From an uncultured Persicobacter sp. (GTDB lineage: Bacteria > Bacteroidota > Bacteroidia > Cytophagales > Cyclobacteriaceae), in the NCBI GenBank assembly GCA_947498325.1, contig CANMKE010000045.1, positions 1 through 34,460 of the forward strand: a stretch of DNA of 34,460 nucleotides, in the 5' to 3' direction. How positions within the stretch are numbered: the stretch's first letter is position 1; each line of letters starts with the position of its first letter. Shown one piece after another: positions 24,828 through 32,336 of the stretch. The translations under genes were made by a program, and so were the position numbers. The notes beneath the pieces are model-generated. The model saw only the letters and a list, made by a program, of their open reading frames with translations. It did no database searches and was not told where the DNA came from.

Positions 24828-25610
24828 TTAGCTCACACTCCAACCTCCGTCCACTTTCAGGACTTCGCCAGTGATCACTTTACTCTCTTGGCTCAATAAA
24901 AATACGGAGGTTTTTGCCACATCTACGGCATCCATCACGCCGCCAACTAATGGTTGTTTTTCGGCCATGAAGTTTACAATCTCCTCGTTTTCAGAAGCTC
25001 TCGCACTCATGCGTGTCAACGCCAAGCCCGGACAGATTGCATTCACACGGATCTTGTCAGCAGCATATTTTGAGGCCATCGACTGGCTCATACTGATGAT
25101 CGCTCCTTTGGCGGCAGCATAGGCAATGGTCGAAAAGAATTTCGGCTCTGGCGACATGCCCAAAATACTGGACATATTCAGGATCGTTCCTCTGAGACCA
25201 TTTTCATCCACCTCTTGCGCCAACATCACGTTCACCACCTCACGGCACAAACGGTACTGAGTGGTGACGTTGTTGGACATGGTTGTCGCCCATCCTTCTT
25301 CCGTGCACTCATGAACAGGACCATCACCAAAACGGCGACCACTGATCCCTGCCACATTGTACAGCCCGTCAATACGACCGTGCTTTTCTTTGCAGGCTTT
25401 CACCAAACGCACTGCCAATTCAGGATCGGTCAAATCGCCCACCAAAAAGTCGGCTTCACCGCCCAGCTCCAAAAGGATTTCTTTCAGCTCCTGACAACGT
25501 GCTTCATTTCTTCCGCAGAAAAAAACTTTCGCTCCCTGCTGTACAGCGAGTTTCATGGTTTCGGCAGCTATTCCCGAAGCACCTGTAATAATGAATATTT
25601 TATTTTTCAT
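24828..25610 (-). CDS. Short-chain dehydrogenase/reductase
   Basis: 260 residues, classical SDR. The motif TGASGIA (9-15) replaces the usual TGxxxGIG end glycine with alanine. NVAG (85-88), Ser147/148, Tyr164 and Lys168 (YAAAK) form the active site, and VDGGWSVS closes the chain. It should oxidise or reduce a polyol or sugar-acid hydroxyl with NAD(P); the substrate is unknown. The start overlaps the 3' end of the SIS-domain gene by 11 bp, so the two are translationally coupled. It is not closely similar to the uxuB SDR in the other locus, which has a long insert absent here. Confidence 0.88.
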   Translation of the reverse strand: MKNKIFIITGASGIAAETMKLAVQQGAKVFFCGRNEARCQELKEILLELGGEADFLVGDLTDPELAVRLVKACKEKHGRIDGLYNVAGISGRRFGDGPVHECTEEGWATTMSNNVTTQYRLCREVVNVMLAQEVDENGLRGTILNMSSILGMSPEPKFFSTIAYAAAKGAIISMSQSMASKYAADKIRVNAICPGLALTRMSARASENEEIVNFMAEKQPLVGGVMDAVDVAKTSVFLLSQESKVITGEVLKVDGGWSVS

Positions 25611-26457
25611 GCCCCGCTGGAGTTAATGCTTCTTCTACTGGCTTCACTGCCTCAGGGTTATACATGGCGCGTGCATATCGTTTGCGTTGGTCTGCAGTCC
25701 ACTCATCGTAGTTATCAGCGGTATTGTTGATGTGCATATTACGCAACACATGGTGGTGATACCCACGCTGATCAAGGGTACGGATCGTCATTTCGTTCAA
25801 AGACTGAATCACAGACAAGGCGCCAATAGATGAAAGTGGACATACCTGATACTGATCCAAATCGCCATCTACGGTAACCGACAAATCACCATAAGGCATC
25901 GAGTTGTCAATGAAGATGGCGTTTTCTGCTTGATCCGTTACATCACTCAAATTCATACCCGTACTGTGCTTAGGCTTGGCACCTTTGGACTGAACCTCAG
26001 AGGCAATGGCAATCAATGGATTGTTAGGATATCTTTTATTGAAAGTCAAAGCCATATCCACTGCTGCAGGGGTTGTTCCCGTAGCGGTGATTACCAACAT
26101 CACATCTTTTGGTCCTACTTCATATTCTTTCAGAATATTTTCGGCAATACCTTCGTAGCGCTCAATACCTTGATTAACACGGATACCGTTCACCCCAACA
26201 ACGTCGGTGAAAGAAGTCAATCCTGTCTGCAAAATACCGTGAAAACCAGTCAAGGCACCCATACGGATACACACTTCTTCGACAGAAATACGCGAGTGGC
26301 CATTGGCATACACATACACCACACCACCATCCATAATGGCATCAGCAAATTTACCGGCAACGGCCTGCAATTTTTCCTGTTGTGCTAACAAACCGTTTTT
26401 GATCTTGTCCAATTGCATTGGAAAGGTCAGTGCTACTTGTTCGGATTTTTGACTCAT
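25600..26457 (-). CDS. SIS-domain sugar-phosphate-binding protein (UPF0309-like)
   Basis: 285 residues. A single SIS fold spans about 35-215: VVYVYANGHSRISVEEVCIRMG, then VMLVITATGTTPAAVDMAL (phosphosugar loop) and PLIAIASEVQSKG, plus AKPKHSTGMNLSDVTD. These match the UPF0309 group of phosphosugar-binding proteins; the family handles ketose/aldose phosphates or acts as a sugar isomerase. The C-terminal 70 residues (YHHHVLRNMHINNTADNYDEW...) are an extension I do not recognise. It is 28 bp after the GntR gene and overlaps the SDR gene, so it is the first enzyme gene of the set. Whether it isomerises a phosphosugar or only senses one is open. Confidence 0.82.
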   Translation of the reverse strand: MSQKSEQVALTFPMQLDKIKNGLLAQQEKLQAVAGKFADAIMDGGVVYVYANGHSRISVEEVCIRMGALTGFHGILQTGLTSFTDVVGVNGIRVNQGIERYEGIAENILKEYEVGPKDVMLVITATGTTPAAVDMALTFNKRYPNNPLIAIASEVQSKGAKPKHSTGMNLSDVTDQAENAIFIDNSMPYGDLSVTVDGDLDQYQVCPLSSIGALSVIQSLNEMTIRTLDQRGYHHHVLRNMHINNTADNYDEWTADQRKRYARAMYNPEAVKPVEEALTPAGHEK

Positions 26458-26485
26458 ATCTTTAAAAAAATTGTCCTACTGCCTT

Positions 26486-27226
26486 TTATGCGAAATCCAG
26501 TTCGGCTACAGAAGGGTTGATTTGTTTTGATTTATATCTATATTCAGTTGCGGGCGCAATGATTTTCGAGTATTCGAAAGGTCTTTTATCTAACAGATAA
26601 GATACCCGCTTGATGACTAAAACAATGTCGGTTTTCAATTCAAAAAGTGACCGCTCTTCTTCGGTTGCGGCACGTGCATAGACTTCTTCTTCTGCGATTG
26701 CAGGCACATGTCCGTATTTTTGCTGAATCCATTGGTATAAAGATTCCTGATTCAGGTTTTCAGCTTTAAGATCAGGAACTAAATCGAAGGGCAGCTCATT
26801 ATGCATTAAGCAAATGGCTTTACCATCAATTCCCCTGACACGGTTTACGCTAATTGTGTAACCTCTTGATTTAATTCTCAAAAGATTGGCCACCTTAGCG
26901 CTGGGTTTGGTTTTCTCCACTTCCACCAATAGGGTTTCTGGCTTTTTCCCTATGGAGGAAATACTGTCGGTCCAGCTTGAAACCCCAACGTGGTTATCCA
27001 TCAATGGCTTTTCTTTCACGAAAGTTCCCTTACCGGCGATTGTTTCCAAAATCCCCTCATTCACCAAATGTGAAATGGCCCGCTTCACCGTAATCAGGCT
27101 GGTATCCGTAGCTTTGGCAATTGCCGTTTGCGTGGGAATAAGCTGCCCTGCCCGATACTCCTGTTCTATCAGTTCGGTAAGGTAAGTGAGCACTTTAATA
27201 TATAAGGGTTGTTTCGTCTTTGCCAT
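26486..27226 (-). CDS. GntR-family regulator with UTRA effector domain (HutC/FarR type)
   Basis: 246 residues. The N-terminal winged helix-turn-helix (about 8-72) carries QLIPTQTAIAKATDTSLITVKRAISHLVNEGILETIAGKGTFV, the GntR signature. Residues about 90-240 form a UTRA domain (MHNELPFDLVPDL, QESLYQWIQQKYG, LVIKRVSYLLDKRPFEYSKI). HutC-type members are usually repressors released by a sugar phosphate or pathway intermediate. It is the first gene of the SIS-SDR-FAD-ROK-creatininase-eda set and directly follows a promoter that overlaps a perfect 14-bp palindrome, which suggests autorepression. Confidence 0.92.
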   Translation of the reverse strand: MAKTKQPLYIKVLTYLTELIEQEYRAGQLIPTQTAIAKATDTSLITVKRAISHLVNEGILETIAGKGTFVKEKPLMDNHVGVSSWTDSISSIGKKPETLLVEVEKTKPSAKVANLLRIKSRGYTISVNRVRGIDGKAICLMHNELPFDLVPDLKAENLNQESLYQWIQQKYGHVPAIAEEEVYARAATEEERSLFELKTDIVLVIKRVSYLLDKRPFEYSKIIAPATEYRYKSKQINPSVAELDFA

Positions 27227-27245
27227 GGTAAAAAATAACTATGCA

Positions 27246-27276
27246 CAAATATTATAATATTATACTATTTATGCAA
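27246..27276 (-). promoter_or_regulatory. Promoter and candidate operator of the GntR gene set
   Basis: On the minus strand, TTG (27276-27274) is followed after 20 nt by AATATTTG (27253-27246), one base off the Bacteroidota -7 box TAnnTTTG. A perfect 14-bp palindrome AATATTATAATATT (27248-27261) lies between and over the -7 box, 22 bp from the start codon. The palindrome is AT-rich, so chance is possible. Confidence 0.5.
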
Positions 27277-27465
27277 ATCCTGCGTGTGAGAATGTCACAA
27301 AATTTCAGATCACTCACCATTAAGCACCGACCAAAACCACTCAAAGACCTCACAATCAGCACGTACAATTATATTTTATTTTTTCAGATGCTGGCATTAC
27401 CTCAGAAAACACCATTAAAATTACTTATTGCCTATTAGTTCAAATTGCGGACATCCTCCCAAAAG

Positions 27466-27503
27466 CAAAAAATGCCCGCCAAATCAGGCGGGCATTTCAT
27501 TTT
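27466..27503 (-). terminator. Terminator of the propeller gene (probably bidirectional)
   Basis: An 11-bp perfect stem AAATGCCCGCC / GGCGGGCATTT (27470-27480 and 27487-27497) has a 6-nt loop. A T run follows on the plus strand and, on the minus strand, TTTTTTGCTTTT. It lies about 100 bp past the stop of the gene ending at 27597. Confidence 0.85.
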
Positions 27504-27596
27504 TTTTCTCGTAATATTTCCTGGTTCGGAAGTCCCACCAATTCTACTTGGTTGTTTAGGGCCCACAAATTACCGTTCCGTATTTGGGTTACAGCA

Positions 27597-30500
27597 CTAC
27601 CTTCTGATCAGGCGGCTGAAAGATTGTTGTGCAGGCAAATAGACCATATAAATACCTGTGGGTAAAGTATGAATATCACAGCGACCATCGCCCTGATCAA
27701 ATTCAATGGACTGCTTTAAGATTAACCTTCCTGCAGCATCATAAATGTGGATTTCATGCCCTACTTCAGGATTCAACCCTTCAAAATACAAAAGGCCATC
27801 GTTAGGATTGGGGAAACATGTCCATTCTTCGGATGGGAAATCAGTATGGAGCACCCGCGTATTTTCCCGATCGAAATAGAAAGTCCCCACCCTTGCAATA
27901 TAATTGGCAATCACGGCCTGATCGGTCGCATATAATGTCGTCCATTGCTGCTGATCATTAGATCCATAACAGACAAAGCTGCTGACTCCTCGACGGGAGG
28001 CGTTGGATTGAATACGAATTCCATTGGGGTGAATTTCATTGCCTTCGCCGAGATCCACAGTAACGGCTACAGGAAAGTCGGTGCCCACAGCCCAATCGGT
28101 ATTTTTACCATCGAACATCTTCCAGCTGCCGGCCGTAACAGCGGTGGCTCTGTCCTGATCATTGACCGTCAGTTTTGGCGAGGGATAGGCCGCAGATTCC
28201 ACCAGCCATTCCAACTCCTGAAGGGTTACGGGCAAATCATCAATATCATCCCTGATTTCCAGCTTCAAATACCTGAAAGGAACCAAAAGCGGTAAAACTT
28301 CGACGGTCAGCTGTTGCTCAAATCCCCCATCATCCGTTTTTAGCGTGATGACGGCTGAGCCTGCTTTCTGAGCCGACAAAACGCCCACGGAATTAACACT
28401 GATGATATCGGGCTGACTGCTGCTGAAATGCACCTGCTTATTGGAGGCATCAACTGGCGCCACCTCATATTGCAATGTCGCCTGTTCGCCTTCAGTAAGG
28501 GAAGTCACGGCCCCTGTAACCTCAAGGCCCGTTACTGCAATAGTCAGAGGCTCAAAGCGTGCTGTAAAAACTTTTTGTTCATAATCTTCCACACTAATAT
28601 CGCTGCGGTCATACAAGACGGTCCATTCGTTTAAATCATTGGAACCTTCACAGATCAAATCGGTAATTGCATTGGAAACGGAATTTACGTTCACCGTCAG
28701 GCTGTCTGGTGTAATGGCAGTTCCGTTGCCCAAATCGAGGGTAATACTTGCCGGGTACTGATTGATAATATCCCAGGTTGGCGATTTGCCGTCATAAGCA
28801 CGCCAGGCAAGGTCCGCTGCAACGGTTGCCCATACCTGATCATTATTGGTCAGGTAAGTAGTCGGAAAACCCGCACCTTTGGCATACCATCTCAGTTGAT
28901 GGATTTTCACTGAAGCGGTTCCCGCCCTGGCCGTCATTCTTAAAAAACGAAACGATGTATTGCTTGTCGGCGGAAGGACCACAGGTGGATCCGCAGGTGC
29001 ATCAACAGGTTTACGCCATAAGCCCATCCCCGAGGAGGCGATATAAAAGTAAGGCACGCCATCGCTCTCAAAAACAGTCGCCTTTCTTGCACGAGGGTAT
29101 TTTAATCGGTTTTCTCCCTCGCCAGAAAAATCCTCCCAGCTTACTTCCCCTCCTCCAATTCGGCCACGAAGGGCTGCATAGCCATGCCGGCGTTCGCCAG
29201 TGATGGTCACAAAAATCTGTTGGCCAAAGCCCGCAATTGCACCAATTGAAACACCATCTCCTGCCACATACCATTCCTCTTTGTTGGTCGGGCGAACTTG
29301 CTTGATTTGTGTGCTGTTTAAAACGGAATGCCAACTGCTCCCCTGATCAGAAGACAGGTATAGGTTGCCATTTTGATCTCCTATACAAAGGTACGTAAGG
29401 CTTTGATCTGCCCATACTGTTAGTTCTGCTTTGGCACCCATACCAACATTGGAAATATCATTGATCTTGGTCCACACGGGCGCCGCTGTTTCGAGTTGTT
29501 CAATTCGCCACAGACCATTACTTTGTAATGCATACAAACAATCGCTGTTCTGCGGATCAACGAATACTTCATTGACTGAATTAGACTGCCCTGCCACCTG
29601 CTGCCAATCGGCTGTTGAAGTACCATCGATAAGCCCCACAATATCGGAATGTTTAAAAATACCTTTTTCTGTGGCGAGATAGACTTTGTTGTAGTCTGCT
29701 TTATCATAATCAATCGCATAAATACGCGGACCATTTCCGGTGTTTTGCGTCAGACCATTTAAACCCGGCGAATTTCCTCCGATTAATTTCATCCCGCTGC
29801 TCAGGTCGTGGGTCTGCGGATTGATTTTAGCCCCATGCACCTTACCAATGGAATAACTAAATCCGCCACCGTAATTACTCACGCCACCCGTGATAACTAC
29901 CGGCGATTCCTCGAATGGAATTACGGCCATTGCCCCACAATCATTTACTCCACCAGGCAAGTGAATGCGTTTCCAGGTCGCCCCGTTATCACTGCTGTAC
30001 ACAAAACCATTGTCCGCCTGCCCCTGCGCTATAAACTGACCAATACCAGCCATCGACCAATTAAAGGTAGAGGCAATTCCGCGGTTGTTATATCGCCCAT
30101 TGGATTGTTTTTCTGTCCAGCGCGGCTGCCAATCCGTTAAAAAGTTTCCTTGCGTATTCCAGGTGTAAAAGCCTTCATCACTCGTTACCCATATCGCTCG
30201 CTCCCAACTTGCAGGAGTATAACCATAATGGCCTGCCTTTGGCGAGGTTTCTTTCCAGCCATAATCGTAGTCCCATTCCGTACCACTCACCTTATTGAAG
30301 ATTTTTTGTTGCTCAATAATGGTGGGGGATTGTTGTTCCCAGCTGATGATCGTTTCCCACAAACCATTATGATCCGAGGATACCCGACAGCCCAACAGCA
30401 AATGATGGGTATTGCCCGTATCGCGAGGGTCAATCCTCGGTCGCCACCAATCTGTTTCCACCGCCAAAGCCGCAGACAGATCTTCCCATGCTACCGCCTC

Positions 30501-31328
30501 TGTGCTCCTGCCATACAATTTATACTGACCCGCTACCGACGTTTCATAAACTGCATAAACGTACTGCCCATTCGGACTGACGGTAACACCGCGGGAACGC
30601 CCTGTACCCGTAGGCGCAGGTAACTTTTCCCAGCTGAAATTACTGCCGGTTCTGATGCCTTTATATATTCCTGCTTCTGCGGAAAGGTATATCGCCTTTG
30701 TAACGGGATCAACGGAAATATCATAAGTGTTTTTCTCAATCACTCCTGTATCATAATAGGTGAGTGCCCACGATTTTCCGTGATCCACAGAAAAAGCCAT
30801 TGCTCCTGCTCCGGTGGTCGGGTGTGTGTTGGCTTCCTTGAGCACTGATGCCCATTTGTTCATCCAGCCATTTCCCGCATAGATCACCTGGGGATCGTCG
30901 GGTGCAATAGCAATAGCTGCCACGGGCCCTTTCACCCCATCGTTGTCCGCATCCCACGGATCAAAAAATGTCTGATATTGCCATGTAAGCCCACCGTCGT
31001 CAGAAATTTCCAGCCCGAAAAGTCCGCCATTATAAATCCGCTGCGGATTGCCTTCTTCCACTACGGTAACAAACTGCATCAGGTGGTGATGTTCGTGTAC
31101 ACCTGTGGGGCGCCAACTAAGGCCATTGTCCTGCGAAATACTGAGGCCTTCCATATCGGAGTTAAAAAACACCTTGCCTTCCGTATTGGGGTCAAAATAT
31201 AGGCCCTGTACCTGTCCCCCTCCTCCAGGATGCAATAATTCCCAGTGTTGTGCCCAAAGCTGAGCGTGAAAAAATGGCACCAGCATACATGCCAGCGCAA
31301 CTTTGAGAAAGTAAAACTTAATCCTCAT
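27597..31328 (-). CDS. Secreted Asp-box beta-propeller protein (GH74/sialidase-like) with discoidin-like, BIG2-like and T9SS domains
   Basis: 1,243 residues from the ATG at 31328 (MRIKFYFLKVALA); the frame stays open to 31502 but the signal peptide (1 to about 27) fixes this start. Residues 30-785 hold several Asp-box motifs (SQDNGLSW, SDDGGLTW, SVDHGKSW, SSDNGATW, SSDQGSSW), the mark of GH74 xyloglucanases, sialidases and related propellers. Then follow a discoidin-like domain (791-927), a BIG2-like immunoglobulin domain (928-1017), a second discoidin-like domain (1018-1162) and a T9SS type A tail (1163-1243, FPNPNDGLLYF ... GIYMVYL). It is thus exported through type IX secretion and probably binds a polysaccharide. 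Whether it is a hydrolase is unclear: I did not identify the two catalytic acids of GH74. It is a single gene with its own terminator. Confidence 0.82.
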   Translation of the reverse strand: MRIKFYFLKVALACMLVPFFHAQLWAQHWELLHPGGGGQVQGLYFDPNTEGKVFFNSDMEGLSISQDNGLSWRPTGVHEHHHLMQFVTVVEEGNPQRIYNGGLFGLEISDDGGLTWQYQTFFDPWDADNDGVKGPVAAIAIAPDDPQVIYAGNGWMNKWASVLKEANTHPTTGAGAMAFSVDHGKSWALTYYDTGVIEKNTYDISVDPVTKAIYLSAEAGIYKGIRTGSNFSWEKLPAPTGTGRSRGVTVSPNGQYVYAVYETSVAGQYKLYGRSTEAVAWEDLSAALAVETDWWRPRIDPRDTGNTHHLLLGCRVSSDHNGLWETIISWEQQSPTIIEQQKIFNKVSGTEWDYDYGWKETSPKAGHYGYTPASWERAIWVTSDEGFYTWNTQGNFLTDWQPRWTEKQSNGRYNNRGIASTFNWSMAGIGQFIAQGQADNGFVYSSDNGATWKRIHLPGGVNDCGAMAVIPFEESPVVITGGVSNYGGGFSYSIGKVHGAKINPQTHDLSSGMKLIGGNSPGLNGLTQNTGNGPRIYAIDYDKADYNKVYLATEKGIFKHSDIVGLIDGTSTADWQQVAGQSNSVNEVFVDPQNSDCLYALQSNGLWRIEQLETAAPVWTKINDISNVGMGAKAELTVWADQSLTYLCIGDQNGNLYLSSDQGSSWHSVLNSTQIKQVRPTNKEEWYVAGDGVSIGAIAGFGQQIFVTITGERRHGYAALRGRIGGGEVSWEDFSGEGENRLKYPRARKATVFESDGVPYFYIASSGMGLWRKPVDAPADPPVVLPPTSNTSFRFLRMTARAGTASVKIHQLRWYAKGAGFPTTYLTNNDQVWATVAADLAWRAYDGKSPTWDIINQYPASITLDLGNGTAITPDSLTVNVNSVSNAITDLICEGSNDLNEWTVLYDRSDISVEDYEQKVFTARFEPLTIAVTGLEVTGAVTSLTEGEQATLQYEVAPVDASNKQVHFSSSQPDIISVNSVGVLSAQKAGSAVITLKTDDGGFEQQLTVEVLPLLVPFRYLKLEIRDDIDDLPVTLQELEWLVESAAYPSPKLTVNDQDRATAVTAGSWKMFDGKNTDWAVGTDFPVAVTVDLGEGNEIHPNGIRIQSNASRRGVSSFVCYGSNDQQQWTTLYATDQAVIANYIARVGTFYFDRENTRVLHTDFPSEEWTCFPNPNDGLLYFEGLNPEVGHEIHIYDAAGRLILKQSIEFDQGDGRCDIHTLPTGIYMVYLPAQQSFSRLIRR

Positions 31329-31350
31329 AGTGGTTCTGTTAATGGTTATT

Positions 31351-31376
31351 TTGGGTTCTTTGCCGGCAAAGCCCAA
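31351..31376. promoter_or_regulatory. Strong hairpin in the leader of the propeller gene
   Basis: A perfect 14-bp palindrome CTTTGCCGGCAAAG is extended by TTGGG on the left and CCCAA on the right. It lies 23-48 bp upstream of the ATG and could be an operator or a leader RNA hairpin. Confidence 0.4.
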
Positions 31377-31585
31377 AGACTGAATTACCGACTTAGGGAA
31401 AAAATCAAACAGAACGATATAAAGGCTACAAACCCGCTGAAGAAACATTTTAGTTGGGAAATCAACAGAAAATAAATGCTGGAAAGCCTGTTTCGTCCCC
31501 AAAACATCCCTTCCAAAAAAGGTATAATCAATTTTCGGATTCGAAAAGCCCCCCTATCCTCACAGCCATAAGATTGATACTTTAG

Positions 31586-31940
31586 CCACTTCGCCGTTGG
31601 AAAGCGGCCATTAAACCTGAGGAAATCGCTGGTCTTTATGCCACGCCTCGAAAGTTCATTGACAAAAAAATAGTGTAGCCAATGACTACACTACTATTAT
31701 GAGGCCTTCAATAACGCCCCCGCAATGATGTTAAATATAACTCCTTTCCCCCAAAAGAAGTGCTATAATATAACGGCTTGGAATATGCATTCTTTGCCAT
31801 TACTGATGTATCAAAGGAAAAGAATTTCGCACGGTTGAGTGGCTATAAATCATTAAAATAAGTGGATTAATTGACCGGAAATTTACCACAAAGCGCTATT
31901 TACGGCCTTTGATAATGCTGAGGAAAATATTACTGGGTAG
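31586..31940 (+). pseudogene. Coding-like fragments, possible gene remnants
   Basis: Three short stop-free plus-strand pieces have protein-like composition: 31586-31678 (contains KPEEIAGLYATPRKFIDKKI), 31769-31861 (contains LEYAFFAITDVSKEKNFARL) and 31875-31940 (EIYHKALFTAFDNAEENITG). None has a good start, and the third is in a different frame from the first two. The first piece ends at a hairpin with a long A run on its left. I do not recognise a family. They could be remnants of one gene broken by stops and a frameshift, or chance. Confidence 0.25.
31664..31693 (-). terminator. Hairpin with T run on minus strand
   Basis: An 8-bp stem TAGTGTAG / CTACACTA (31671-31678 and 31686-31693) with a 7-nt loop, followed on the minus strand by seven T (31670-31664). 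No intact minus-strand gene ends nearby; the next is 640 bp to the right. It supports a lost gene or a distal terminator. Confidence 0.5.
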
Positions 31941-32169
31941 GAGACCTTGTTAATAGCAGATAAAGAGACTTAATCAGCATAAATATCGACCTCATGATTC
32001 AGGCTACAGGCCATGAGGCATTTTCTTGAAATTACCAACTTCTTATCCGACCGATGATGCAGGTAAAAAATCCATGTATTTGCCTTTAATAGAAGTCACC
32101 AGAAAATAGACGATACCTATCCGAAACTGAGGACAAATTTTAAATCAATTTATGACTATACATGAAAAT

Positions 32170-32195
32170 AGGATCCGATAAAAATATCAGATCCT
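32170..32195 (-). terminator. Possible terminator of the AAA-ATPase-like gene pair
   Basis: The inverted repeat AGGATC(C)GATA / TATC(A)GATCCT has a 4-nt AAAA loop and one mismatch. On the minus strand it is followed by ATTTTC, a weak T run. It lies about 140 bp after the stop at 32337. Confidence 0.4.
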
Positions 32196-32336
32196 AAAAT
32201 GAGTTTACACACTTTGTGGGATAGTGTCTATTTCAAACGCGATAAATTCTCAGAATCAAGTTTAATAAAATAATGAAGCAACCTTATTGATCTCCGTATT
32301 TTTCAATCGGTCTCAACTTCCGGTTCACTTCATCAA

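Larger units (their letters stand above)
27227..27596. other. Intergenic region, 370 bp
   Basis: The region contains the GntR promoter and palindrome (27246-27276) at the left and the terminator of the propeller gene (27466-27503) at the right. Between them is AT-rich sequence without a recognisable gene; a 65-codon frame on the plus strand has no support. Confidence 0.5.
31329..32336. other. About 1-kb region without an intact gene
   Basis: The left end holds the leader of the propeller gene with a hairpin (31351-31376). The middle contains coding-like plus-strand scraps (31586-31940) and the right part two hairpins, CCTCATG/CATGAGG (31990-32018) and a near-perfect one at 32170-32195. Nothing long is open on either strand beyond the propeller gene's upstream frame. 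It may be a graveyard of one or more small genes. Confidence 0.45.

Noticed and set aside
31329-31502. Longer start for the propeller gene (58 extra residues)
   Set aside because: The signal peptide begins at the ATG at 31328; the upstream residues would block export.
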